Shown here: piece after piece, positions 23,265 to 31,197 of the stretch
How the letters are laid out: every line of letters begins with the position of its first letter
Position numbering within the stretch: the first letter of the stretch is position 1
Origin: Vampirovibrio sp.
Lineage (GTDB): Bacteria > Cyanobacteriota > Vampirovibrionia > Vampirovibrionales > Vampirovibrionaceae
Length of the DNA stretch: 41,029 nt
Assembly (NCBI GenBank): GCA_021323475.1
Contig: JAJQJM010000008.1
Location: 1-41,029 of the forward strand
Reading direction: 5' to 3'
Notes under the pieces: generated by a model
What the model saw: only the letters and a program-made list of their open reading frames with translations
Told to the model about the DNA's origin: nothing
Databases searched by the model: none
Program-made: the position numbers and the translations under genes

Positions 23265-23928
23265 ACGGTACCTTTCTTGCTGAATGCCAGAATTCAATAG
23301 TAGGATTTTGTAATACTTTTTAAATCAGCTTTATGGCTAAATAATTTCGATTATATTTTTATCGCCCAGTTACTTTGGAATAGCCGTGATTTTCACTTCA
23401 ATTCATTATGTAATAAAAAAAATTCCCTCTATCTTTGGATAAAGGGAGAATGGGTAAACAAGCGTAGTGTTTCTGTTTCAGCATGAGAGAAAATATAGGT
23501 GAACGAATCCTAGCAAAACAGGAAGAGCATGAACTATTAGTCATCCGCTTTAAATCAGGGCCGCACTTGTCTCAGCCAGATGGTTAAATTTCGGTAATTC
23601 TGTCTTGCGTTAAATCAGACCAGCGAATTAATCTGTCGGCTAATTTTGTTTTATGTATGGGTGTGTAGCGCAAGGGCCGGCAAATGTTAATTAAAATAAT
23701 TGATAATCCGCAATATCCGAATCGATGTGGTGGGAGATTAAAGCATAGCGGGGCTTTTACGAGCATCGGGTCGAAGCTCTTGTAGACGGCTGTCTTAAGC
23801 CGATCGGAGGTCATGTTTCACACCGCTGACGGATGGACGCAGGTCTTTACTGACATAGAATACTCTGCAATCTTCAGCACAAAGTGCTAAGACCGTAATC
23901 TATACGTTTCTTAAATAAGGAGAACTCA
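23265..23928. other. 660-base intergenic stretch
   Basis: It holds an orphan minus-strand terminator at 23415-23447 (listed separately) and a doubtful 76-codon minus-strand ORF (23584-23814) without a ribosome site. AT-rich DNA at 23290-23420 probably includes the promoter of the protease. TAAGGAGAACTCA at its right end is the ribosome site of the next gene. Confidence 0.4.
23415..23447 (-). terminator. Minus-strand terminator hairpin
   Basis: TCCCT-A-TATC type arms (23424-23433 and 23438-23447) form a 10-bp stem with one mismatch and a 4-base loop. On the minus strand it is followed by eight T (23422-23415). No solid minus-strand gene ends just upstream of it. Confidence 0.5.
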
Positions 23929-24426
23929 ATGAAAAAGTCTATTCCTTTCGTCGCCTGCGCTTTGATGCTGGCCATGACCCCGGCCTTCGCCGTGGACGCC
24001 TCTATGCCGGTTACTGGAGCAGATCCGCAAGCACAGACACAAGCCGCTGAGCCGGATAAAACCACTACGACCGAAACCCGGACGGAAGCCTTGCAAACCC
24101 AATCCACTCCGACGACCGACAGTGTTAAAAGCACCGTAAAAGAAAGCACGGAAGTGGAAGCGAAAAGCTCTCCCGTCGTGGAAGGCCAGGCTCAAACCGA
24201 GAGCAGCGCCGCTGCTACCACCTCCACGGATGATAAGGATGCTGCTGTAACCGGTGCGACCCAAACCACCACAACCACCGAAACAGAAGCAAAAACGACG
24301 GCTCCGAACGTGCAAAAATTATTCGGGCTTTTCCAACCCAACAAACAAGCCGAAGCAACACCCGGCACGGAAGCCCAAAAACAGGATACTCCCGCGTCCA
24401 CTCAAAACACCCAGACGGCGCAATAG
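23929..24426 (+). CDS. Secreted Thr/Ala/Glu-rich low-complexity protein
   Basis: A 165-residue protein with a clear Sec signal peptide (MKKSIPFVACALMLAMTPAFA). The mature part is almost only T, A, S, E, Q, K and P, with runs TTTTET and TQTTTTTETEAKTT; one short hydrophobic patch (VQKLFGLF) interrupts it near residue 130. It should be disordered and a possible target for O-glycosylation or a surface linker. ATG 23929 follows TAAGGAGAACTCA. A strong terminator follows. No family recognised. Confidence 0.8.
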   Translation: MKKSIPFVACALMLAMTPAFAVDASMPVTGADPQAQTQAAEPDKTTTTETRTEALQTQSTPTTDSVKSTVKESTEVEAKSSPVVEGQAQTESSAAATTSTDDKDAAVTGATQTTTTTETEAKTTAPNVQKLFGLFQPNKQAEATPGTEAQKQDTPASTQNTQTAQ

Positions 24427-24442
24427 CATCGTCTATCGAATT

Positions 24443-24479
24443 AAACTCCGGAACCTCACAGGTTCCGGAGTTTTCTTTT
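24443..24479 (+). terminator. Terminator of the Thr-rich secreted protein gene
   Basis: AAACTCCGGAACCT and AGGTTCCGGAGTTT form a perfect 14-bp stem with a CAC loop, then TTCTTTT. The convergent amine oxidase gene ends a few bases later, so it may also serve that gene. Confidence 0.88.
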
Positions 24480-24483
24480 CGGG

Positions 24484-26208
24484 TTAAACACCGATCGGTA
24501 CTTTCTGTGTCACGGCAATGGTTGAGTTTCCAAGTACTGCTTTGCGCCCGCTAATTTGAAGTGCCGCAACGTTTCCGCTTTGAACCGCGCCGTTCATAAA
24601 GCCGGCCCAGTCCACGCTGCAATGCTCGCCCGCAAAGAACAGACGCCCGTCCAGTTCGGGCAGTCCGGCGGCACCCATTAAGCGGGTATACTGACCCGGT
24701 TTGGGGCAGGTATAACTGCCTTTGGCGTATGGATTGCGGAACCAGTTGAAAAAGGCGCGGTTATTGTCCGTTTCGTCCTGTACCTCAGGATACAGCAATG
24801 CCAGATCCTTAAGCGCCAGTTGCCATTGGGTGCGGGCGGCTTCCCGCCCGGCTTTGCCTCCCAGGAAATTGGTCAGGATGCCGGAGTTTCCCGCTTGAAG
24901 GCGACTGGTTTCCCAGTAGCATTGGCTGGGTAAATCCGTAAACAATTCCCCGCTGCTTGGCACGACAGATACCGATGCACCGGAGCTTACCGGGTATGCG
25001 CTTCGCCAGAACCGGGAATGAAAACCAATCATCTGCTTGCTATTGGTTCCATAGCCCCATTCCTGAATGCAACGGCGTTTGACGGGCGACAAGGTCAGTT
25101 CGTCAATGCCGTCAACCGTCCTCAGCACCGAGAACGGAATGGCCAGCACGGCCCTGTCCGGGGTGCGCTGAATCGTTTGGCGTTCCGATTTGAACGATAA
25201 ATGCAGGGCGCCATGTTTATCCGATATTTTGTTCAGCCGGTATCCGTAATGGATGGGGACCTTGTTTTCCAGGGCCGCTACCAGGGCGGAAACCAGCATG
25301 CTGTTGCCGTTCTGGATCCGCATGGCTTCGTCACTTTCCCCGAACATCCGGAACTGGGACTGGCTATCCGTTCCGATTAAAAGTAGCAGATTCAGGGCGG
25401 ATTGTTCGCTGGGGTCCAGCCCATACTCTCCGGTATAGGCGGCTTTAATCAGGCGAATGAGCCAGGCGTCCACGTTTTTTTGAGTGTTCAGATACGCTTC
25501 CAGATTTAAGTCATCCATCCATTTTGCGTTATATGGTGCCTGAAATGTGGGTATCTGAATTTCACCGTCCGGGAAGCAGAGGCGGATATCTTTCGCCAGT
25601 GTTTCCGCAAGAGGCTTGAAAGCCTGCAAAACTTGGGCTTCCGTATGCACCTTGCCCCCACTGAAATACAAAGCGGGCGCAATACCTGCTTCCGCCTCCT
25701 CAAAACGCTCCAGCGGTACGTTCAATTCTCCGCACAGGGCGATTAAATCTTCATGGCCGGTATCAACCAATTCCCCGCCCAATTCCACAAACATTCCCTG
25801 CGAGTTGAAATTCCGCCGGGTAAAAACTCGCCCGCCCGGTCGACGTCCCGCCTCGTACAGTTCACAGGGAATACCCATTTGAGTCAGTCGGTAAGCGGTT
25901 ACTAATCCACCTAAACCGGCGCCCGCAATAATCACCGGAGCGCTGGAAGGTGTTTCCAGCGAGACCGCTGAAGCCGCCCAACCGGCTGCGGAAGAGGATA
26001 TAGACGGAAATATGGAAACTGACGCAACAGTGCCTGCCGCGCCGATCATGGTTTTCAGAAAGGCCCGGCGGCTCATTGGTGCGGCAAGATTGATGGAATC
26101 GGATTCACTGGTCGACTCGGGCTTTAACGGATGGGTCGGCTGATCCGCCTCAGCCATCGCTCGGCGCACCATCCTGCTCATCCACTGAAACAACGGTGTT
26201 CTGGCCAT
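24484..26208 (-). CDS. Tat-exported flavin amine oxidase
   Basis: A 574-residue FAD enzyme. A cytoplasmic head of 45 residues precedes a twin-arginine signal (SRRAFLKT at 46-53) and a hydrophobic stretch, so it is exported folded with FAD. The dinucleotide motif IIAGAGLGGLVTAYRL with ELYEAGRRPGGRV follows at about 92-130, and the C-terminal FAD motif is LFFAGEHCSVDWAGFMNGAVQSG-like, matching monoamine oxidase/L-amino-acid oxidase families. It likely deaminates an amine or amino acid outside the cytoplasm, giving H2O2. The substrate is unknown. ATG 26208 has AGAAATGG near it; a later ATG at 26175 could also serve. Confidence 0.88.
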   Translation of the reverse strand: MARTPLFQWMSRMVRRAMAEADQPTHPLKPESTSESDSINLAAPMSRRAFLKTMIGAAGTVASVSIFPSISSSAAGWAASAVSLETPSSAPVIIAGAGLGGLVTAYRLTQMGIPCELYEAGRRPGGRVFTRRNFNSQGMFVELGGELVDTGHEDLIALCGELNVPLERFEEAEAGIAPALYFSGGKVHTEAQVLQAFKPLAETLAKDIRLCFPDGEIQIPTFQAPYNAKWMDDLNLEAYLNTQKNVDAWLIRLIKAAYTGEYGLDPSEQSALNLLLLIGTDSQSQFRMFGESDEAMRIQNGNSMLVSALVAALENKVPIHYGYRLNKISDKHGALHLSFKSERQTIQRTPDRAVLAIPFSVLRTVDGIDELTLSPVKRRCIQEWGYGTNSKQMIGFHSRFWRSAYPVSSGASVSVVPSSGELFTDLPSQCYWETSRLQAGNSGILTNFLGGKAGREAARTQWQLALKDLALLYPEVQDETDNNRAFFNWFRNPYAKGSYTCPKPGQYTRLMGAAGLPELDGRLFFAGEHCSVDWAGFMNGAVQSGNVAALQISGRKAVLGNSTIAVTQKVPIGV

Positions 26209-26528
26209 TTCTAAGCCCTCTTTATCCAGACAATGAAATTTATGGCACCGGCAATTACCCGGCCCCTAATAGGTTTGCCCTGATTCGGTTTGATGCCGAC
26301 GCCTTGCACTCGCGTTGTGCGAGCTACGGACTGAACACGCTTACAACGTTTATTCCCCGGTGAATCGGCTGACCCTATGCAGAGCTTTCAAATCAAGGAT
26401 ATCAAATTATGGCTCAGTCTGTTAAACTGTTTTTTTTAGAGTGGGTAAAACTAAAATATGGTCTGAGGTAATAGTGTCAACGGTTCTATCTGCTATACTA
26501 TTTATTTGTTTCAGGGTCATTAGGATTT
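26209..26528. other. 320-base divergent promoter region
   Basis: Between the divergent amine oxidase and response regulator genes there is no ORF. TGCTATACT at 26491-26499 is an extended -10 element 30 bases before the response regulator ATG, with no good -35. Nothing else stands out. Confidence 0.4.
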
Positions 26529-26987
26529 ATGCGACGAAAAATTTTATTGGTTGAAGATAATCCGGCTCATGAGGAGTTGACCCGTTTAGCCTTGAAAAAA
26601 ACCGGCTACGATTATGATTTGGCCGTAGTGAGGGATGGCACGGAGTTATTGGAATATCTGTTCAGGCAGGGGCGTTATGTGCAACTGGCCAGAGTGGATA
26701 TGCCCGATCTGATTTTGCTGGATCTGAAATTGCCCCGCATGGACGGGCTGGAAGTTCTGAGAAAACTTAAAACCGATGGCCGGACCCGGAGTATTCCAAT
26801 CGTGATGTTGTCTTCCTCTACGGAGCAAAGCGACATTCAGACCAGTTACAAACTGGGGGCCAACAGCTATATCCACAAACGCATGAATGCCCAGGAATTC
26901 AATGAAGTGCTGAAGGATATCCTGGCTTACTGGTTTGACTTCTCAAAGTTGCCCCCCAAGGTCTTTGTAGAAGAGGAAGCGAAATAA
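26529..26987 (+). CDS. Single-domain response regulator, Rcp1-like
   Basis: A 152-residue CheY-like receiver. Acidic pocket E9-D10, phospho-acceptor D65 in LILLDLKLPRMDG, the Ser/Thr in MLSSS (95-97) and K117 are present. The extended N-terminus with EDNPAHEELTRLAL and the C-terminal YWFDFSKLPP place it with the Rcp1/phytochrome-associated regulators. K117 is followed by Arg where nearly all receivers have Pro. No DNA-binding domain follows and no kinase gene is near, so the partner is elsewhere in the genome. Confidence 0.9.
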   Translation: MRRKILLVEDNPAHEELTRLALKKTGYDYDLAVVRDGTELLEYLFRQGRYVQLARVDMPDLILLDLKLPRMDGLEVLRKLKTDGRTRSIPIVMLSSSTEQSDIQTSYKLGANSYIHKRMNAQEFNEVLKDILAYWFDFSKLPPKVFVEEEAK

Positions 26988-27077
26988 TAGCCCGGCGGTG
27001 CCTGTTCAGCCGGTCCTCAACAGTGGTATGCTTTTTGAGTCATAGGATAGAGAATGACTCAGGGAGGGTATGGCTTG

Positions 27078-27677
27078 ATGAGTAATCAACAGACGTCGGT
27101 GCGTCCGAAAATTCTGGCGTTTGCCGGCAGTACGCGTACGGATTCCTATAACAAAAAACTGGTCAAAATTGCGTTAAGTGGAGCCGAATCTGCTGGGGCG
27201 GAGGTAACGTTCGCGGATTTGCGGGACTTCCCAATGCCTTTATACGATGGTGATCTGGAAGAGCGTGAAGGCTTGCCGGAGAATGTCCGCAAATTCAAAG
27301 CGTTGTTATTGTCCCATCAGGGCTTGTTGATTGCGTCCCCGGAATATAACAGTTCCATTTCCGGCGTGTTGAAAAACGCGATTGACTGGGCCTCCCGCGC
27401 TGAGAATGATGATGAACCGCCGTTGGCCTGCTTCAAGGGGAAAATTTGCAGCATCATGAGTGCATCACCGGGAGCCCTGGGTGGTTTGCGTGGCTTGGTC
27501 ACCGTTCGATCCATTTTGGGCAATATCGGCGTGATTGTCTTGCCGGATCAGGTGGCCGTTCCCAAGGCGCATGAGGCATTCACCGAATCAGGAACGATGA
27601 AGGAATCCAGGCAACAGGCATCAGTTCAGGCATTGGGCGCGAACGTTGCGAACCTGTTGCTCAAATTGCAGGATTGA
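27078..27677 (+). CDS. NAD(P)H-dependent FMN reductase
   Basis: A 199-residue flavodoxin-fold reductase. ILAFAGSTRTDSYNKKLVKIAL binds FMN phosphate, PLYDGDLEEREGLPENV and IASPEYNSSISGVLKNAIDW are the family signatures (NADPH-dependent FMN reductase, azoreductase or quinone reductase group). It likely reduces flavins or quinones. ATG 27078 is nine bases after GGGAGGG; ATG 27054 lies before that site. It stands alone, about 100 bases before a phosphoribosyltransferase gene. Confidence 0.9.
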   Translation: MSNQQTSVRPKILAFAGSTRTDSYNKKLVKIALSGAESAGAEVTFADLRDFPMPLYDGDLEEREGLPENVRKFKALLLSHQGLLIASPEYNSSISGVLKNAIDWASRAENDDEPPLACFKGKICSIMSASPGALGGLRGLVTVRSILGNIGVIVLPDQVAVPKAHEAFTESGTMKESRQQASVQALGANVANLLLKLQD

Positions 27678-27783
27678 ACCTCAGCGTTGAACCTGTCGTT
27701 AGCCGGCTTTCTAATTGTTTTTTTAATTGTGTTTGATAAAATGCCTTTGCTTTTGTAAATGACTAAAGCAGGGGGAATGTATC

Positions 27784-28449
27784 GTGTTTGCAGACCGGCG
27801 GGATGCAGGGCGTCAACTGGCGGAAGAACTGCTTCCTTACCAAAAGGAGGACTGTCTGGTCCTGGCCTTGCCCCGAGGCGGTGTGGTGGTGGGGTACGAA
27901 GTGGCCAAACGCCTGCAAGCGCCGCTGGATGTTCTGGTCGTGAGAAAAATTGGCGCTCCGGGTCAGGAAGAGCTGGCAGTCGGGGCGGTTGGGCCGGAAA
28001 ACGTGGTGGTGTGGAACTGGGATCTGTTAAATTATCTGCGGTTTCATCCGGAAGACCTTGAAAATATCGTTCAACGGGAAAAACTGGAGCTGAAGCGCCG
28101 TCAGGAAGCATTCCGGGGACAACGCCCGTTCCCGGATTTACAGGGCAAAACCGTGATTGTGGTGGATGATGGCCTGGCGACCGGCGCTACGGCGCGGGCC
28201 GCGATTCAGGCCGCCAAAGCGTTGCGTCCGGGAAAAGTGGTGCTGGCCGTACCGGTTGGGTCGCGCTCCACCGCTAATGATTTCCGACAGGATGTCGATG
28301 ATCTGGTTTGCCTGGAAACACCCGTTCAATTTTCCGCGGTCAGTCAATGGTACGAGAAATTTCCGCAAAACAGCGATCGGGAAGTCATTGAGTTGCTCTC
28401 CTCCGCCTGGCGGCAGGAAGCCGGACAATCCCCATCCAGACCTAATTAA
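27784..28449 (+). CDS. Phosphoribosyltransferase-family protein
   Basis: A 221-residue type I phosphoribosyltransferase-like protein. The PRPP loop VIVVDDGLATGATA is clear, and LALPRGGVVVGYEVAKRL with VVRKIGAPGQEELAVGAV is typical of the uncharacterised PRTase group often found near esterase or dienelactone-hydrolase genes. The acceptor base is unknown. GTG 27784 is the start, preceded by AGGGGGAATG. A dienelactone hydrolase is in the window, but 11 kb away. Confidence 0.88.
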   Translation: MFADRRDAGRQLAEELLPYQKEDCLVLALPRGGVVVGYEVAKRLQAPLDVLVVRKIGAPGQEELAVGAVGPENVVVWNWDLLNYLRFHPEDLENIVQREKLELKRRQEAFRGQRPFPDLQGKTVIVVDDGLATGATARAAIQAAKALRPGKVVLAVPVGSRSTANDFRQDVDDLVCLETPVQFSAVSQWYEKFPQNSDREVIELLSSAWRQEAGQSPSRPN

Positions 28450-28561
28450 TATTTAAATGATATTGAAATCGGCGCCAACGGCATACCCAGTCGGCATGAA
28501 CTTTCGCATGAAAATTTCCTGCGGCTGTGGTATGACTAACCCAGCTAGTAGGAGAGTTCCC

Positions 28562-29593
28562 ATGAAAAAATTGATGCTGACCCGTCTGTTTTTATTGCTG
28601 CTCATTGCTTCCGCCGGTATGGCAATGGCAGAACCGGTTAATTATTCCAGCGGGCTGGATGTGACACTTTCCTCGCAAACGTTAAGTACGGCCGCCGCCG
28701 GACGGGATATCTCCCTGAATAATGTTGTTGTAGAAGGCAAGCTGGCTGCCGGGCGCAATATCTCTTGCCAAGGCTGCACCATTTCCGGCAGCGTCTCCGC
28801 CGGGCGGGATGTATTGCTGGAGCGGTGCCCGCAGGTTTACAGCATTTCCAGTGGACGCAACGCGGAACTTCGCCAGATTCAGGTCCTGAATCAGGTATCC
28901 TCCGGTAACGATATTACCTTGCAGGATGTAACTGTAGAAACGGGCCTGCAAGCCGGAAATCAAGTCCACGCGGGGAACTCTACCATTCATGGTTCGCTTT
29001 CCCTGGGTGGTCATTACGCCAAATTGGATCACTCCACCGCCGCGGAAGTCCGGTTCATAGAGAATGGAAGCGTTTTCAACGGTACAGGCAACCACATTAC
29101 CAGCATGGTCAGCACCGGAAATCTGGTGAACGGTAATGTAACCATCAGCCGGGGCGGCTCCAGCTACGTGCATGTGGGGCCCGGCAGCCTGTCTTCCGTG
29201 AATGGTTACGCCATTAAAGGCGCGGCGAATCAGACAACCATTATCACGCCGGAGCAAGCCATTTATGTGAATGGCCGTAAAGTATCAGGAGACGGTCCTG
29301 CCCAGTATGAACAGTACAGAGCCCAGCATCCCGGTGCGCCTGTTGTTCAGGGACCCGGTTGGGCAGTTGGGCAGACAACCGATCTTGCAGATGCCAAAAC
29401 CGGTAAGTCGGACTCGAAGGTTCCGGTGAATGTTCTCGAATTAACCAATAACAGCGTCATTCAAGGCCCGGTTGTATTTGAAAGCGGCTACGGCAAAGTC
29501 GTTGTATACCCCGGTAGCACCTTTAACGGCAAAGTGGTGAACGGTACCGTGGAACGCTTGAGTGCGCAAACCACGGAAAACGCGGTGCAGTAA
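28562..29593 (+). CDS. Secreted beta-repeat protein
   Basis: A 343-residue exported protein (signal MKKLMLTRLFLLLLIASAGMAMA). The first 200 residues repeat a pattern of about 20 residues built on A/S-AGRDI, AGRNI, SAGRDV, SSGRNA, SSGNDI, QAGNQV, with short alternating hydrophobic strands between, as in right-handed beta-helices or bactofilin-like folds. A Gly/Asn/Ser-rich middle and a C-terminal strand-rich region (NSVIQGPVVFESGYGKVVVYPG) follow. It may be a surface or matrix structural protein. ATG 28562 follows AGTAGGAGAG; the frame is open further upstream without a site. Function is unknown. Confidence 0.75.
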   Translation: MKKLMLTRLFLLLLIASAGMAMAEPVNYSSGLDVTLSSQTLSTAAAGRDISLNNVVVEGKLAAGRNISCQGCTISGSVSAGRDVLLERCPQVYSISSGRNAELRQIQVLNQVSSGNDITLQDVTVETGLQAGNQVHAGNSTIHGSLSLGGHYAKLDHSTAAEVRFIENGSVFNGTGNHITSMVSTGNLVNGNVTISRGGSSYVHVGPGSLSSVNGYAIKGAANQTTIITPEQAIYVNGRKVSGDGPAQYEQYRAQHPGAPVVQGPGWAVGQTTDLADAKTGKSDSKVPVNVLELTNNSVIQGPVVFESGYGKVVVYPGSTFNGKVVNGTVERLSAQTTENAVQ

Positions 29594-30086
29594 TGGTCGC
29601 TATCATCCCCGGTTCAAAGTCGGTTTCGCTTTATGGCTTGCGGTGAGCTATCATTTTCGTGTGCTTGGGAATGATAGATGTTTGTTGCAGAAATTGAGCT
29701 TGCGGTACATATAGGGGCGAGCCCGTTACATTTTATTAATTCAAAATGCTCATGGGTTGCTGCTGAGTTATATATATCGCCTGTTCTGAATTTAACTCTA
29801 AACCATGTACCATTTATCCTTTTTTTATATTGAATCCGTGTTAGAAGCAGGTCGCTAGCCAAGTGGGCAGCTCAGTTTTAGCCAGGCCGGTAATAATAAA
29901 TTTAATAGCTGTTTAATTAGAATATGCGAAGTTTAATTCAATATTATTTAAATTAAGGGATAGGCTGATTAAACAAGCGATGATGCTTCCGCTTTGGAGA
30001 TGTCATTTGCATTCCTGCCTTGACTAAGCTGAAAGCTGTTGTAATCAGAGTAGCAGTTAAATTATGAGTAGAATGAGGGAGAGACC
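29594..30086. other. 490-base AT-rich regulatory stretch ahead of the repeat-protein operon
   Basis: No convincing gene; one 82-codon minus-strand ORF (29614-29862) has no ribosome site. The part 29880-29965 is strongly AT-rich. TTGACT at 30020-30025 may be a -35 box for the operon, with no clean -10. GAGGGAGAGACC just before 30087 is a strong ribosome site. Confidence 0.4.
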
Positions 30087-31073
30087 ATGTCTAAACATTT
30101 CATTGCGTTGTCTGTTGCACTCACCTTATCCGGCGTTATCAGCGGCGTAACCTTCGCTGCCGATACCGGCTATGAACAGGATGGATACGATAAAGGCAAG
30201 CCGTCGATTGATATTAAAAAGACGGATATTGACATCACCAAGAGCGATAACGATGTTACGGTGAAAAAAGATGTCGATATCACCAAGAATGATAACGATG
30301 TCGATGTTAAAAAGACTGACATTGATATCACCAAAAACGACAATGATGTCACGGTGAAGAAAAATACTGATATCAAGAAAACGGATATCGACATTACCAA
30401 AAATGATAACGATGTGACCACGACCAAAGATGTCGATATCACCAAAAACGACAACGATGTGACGATTAAGAAAGATACCGATATTAAGAAAACCGATATC
30501 GATATCAAAAAATATGATAACGACGTGAGTATTAAAAAGACGGATATTGATATCAAGAAAGATGACTTTTCCCAGAGCAGCAAGGGAGATCAGTCGCCCA
30601 ATATCAACAAATCCACCCTTAAAAATAACGACTTCGTAGATCAGAAAACCTCGGGTGCTGCTTCCCCAAATCTGTATGACTCCACCATTAAAAACAGCGA
30701 TCTGGTGGGCGGCAACCAGGATAATTCCAGCTGGTCGCACAACAAGTATGACTCCACCGGCCAGGTGAATCTGACCCAAAGCAAGGCGGATAATATCAAT
30801 GCCGCGGATCACTACTCCACCATTCTGGATGGTGACGTGGACTTCGGTGGCGGCGGCTATGCGCCTGATGCCATGTTATCCAAAGGCGGTTATGGCGGCG
30901 CGTCCAACATCAACACCGGTATCGCGCAAAATAGCGTCATCGGTAATGCAAGCGCCCAGTTCACCAATGTCGGCATCGGAATTAACGGCGAAGTGGGTGG
31001 CGGTAAATCCGATGGAAGCAATTTTAACAACAGCCAAAACCAGACCTTGAATTTCGTGGGCGGATCGAACTAA
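30087..31073 (+). CDS. Secreted DIDITKNDNDVTVKK-repeat protein
   Basis: A 328-residue exported protein (signal ending GVTFA-ADTG). Residues about 40-160 are a regular array of 15-16 residue units of the form (T)DIDITKNDNDVTVKK, about six full units plus short KKTDIDIKK or NTDIKK connectors. I/V alternate with D/T/K to give two short strands per unit, joined by KNDND and KK turns, as expected for a beta-solenoid or cross-beta fibre subunit; NDND turns could bind calcium. Codons differ between units, so the repeat is kept at protein level. The C-terminal ~55 residues (TGIAQNSVIGNASAQ ... GINGEV ... NNSQNQTLNFV) are related to the N-terminus of the next protein. No known family recognised. Confidence 0.85.
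   Translation: MSKHFIALSVALTLSGVISGVTFAADTGYEQDGYDKGKPSIDIKKTDIDITKSDNDVTVKKDVDITKNDNDVDVKKTDIDITKNDNDVTVKKNTDIKKTDIDITKNDNDVTTTKDVDITKNDNDVTIKKDTDIKKTDIDIKKYDNDVSIKKTDIDIKKDDFSQSSKGDQSPNINKSTLKNNDFVDQKTSGAASPNLYDSTIKNSDLVGGNQDNSSWSHNKYDSTGQVNLTQSKADNINAADHYSTILDGDVDFGGGGYAPDAMLSKGGYGGASNINTGIAQNSVIGNASAQFTNVGIGINGEVGGGKSDGSNFNNSQNQTLNFVGGSN
30205..30563 (+). repeat. In-gene tandem repeat of 45-48 bases
   Basis: The repeat array of the secreted protein. Units at DNA level differ at many third positions (for example ACGGATATTGACATC, ACTGACATTGATATC and ACGGATATCGACATT all encode TDIDI). This is ageing or selection-maintained rather than a fresh duplication. It is coding, not CRISPR: there are no unique spacers. 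Confidence 0.85.
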
Positions 31074-31081
31074 GACACCGG

Positions 31082-31116
31082 TAAGCTCCCGGATTTGCTA
31101 ACGATCCGGGGGCTTA
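31082..31116 (+). promoter_or_regulatory. Hairpin between repeat protein gene and next gene
   Basis: TAAGCTCCCGGAT and ATCCGGGGGCTTA pair over 13 bp (one T-G wobble) with a 9-base loop, directly after the repeat-protein stop. No T run follows, so it may protect the 3' end of the upstream message or partly stop transcription, allowing more repeat protein than downstream products. Confidence 0.55.
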
Positions 31117-31197
31117 TCCACCCCGTTGTGTTGAAAGCCGATGAGGGTTATCCATCGGGCCGAACCCCACCATTTAGTAACTGTAAGGGAAGTGGCA

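Noticed and set aside
23584-23814. 76-codon minus-strand ORF
   Set aside because: No ribosome site, no recognisable features. Only the downstream terminator supports it.
29614-29862. 82-codon minus-strand ORF
   Set aside because: In an AT-rich intergenic stretch with no ribosome site or family features.
30205-30563. CRISPR-like tandem repeats
   Set aside because: Units are coding, continuous without spacers and vary at third codon positions.
30126-30812. Long open frames on the minus strand opposite the repeat protein (up to 228 codons)
   Set aside because: They exist because the DID/NDN repeat codons read open on the other strand. They have no ribosome site, and the plus-strand gene has a signal peptide and strong ribosome site.
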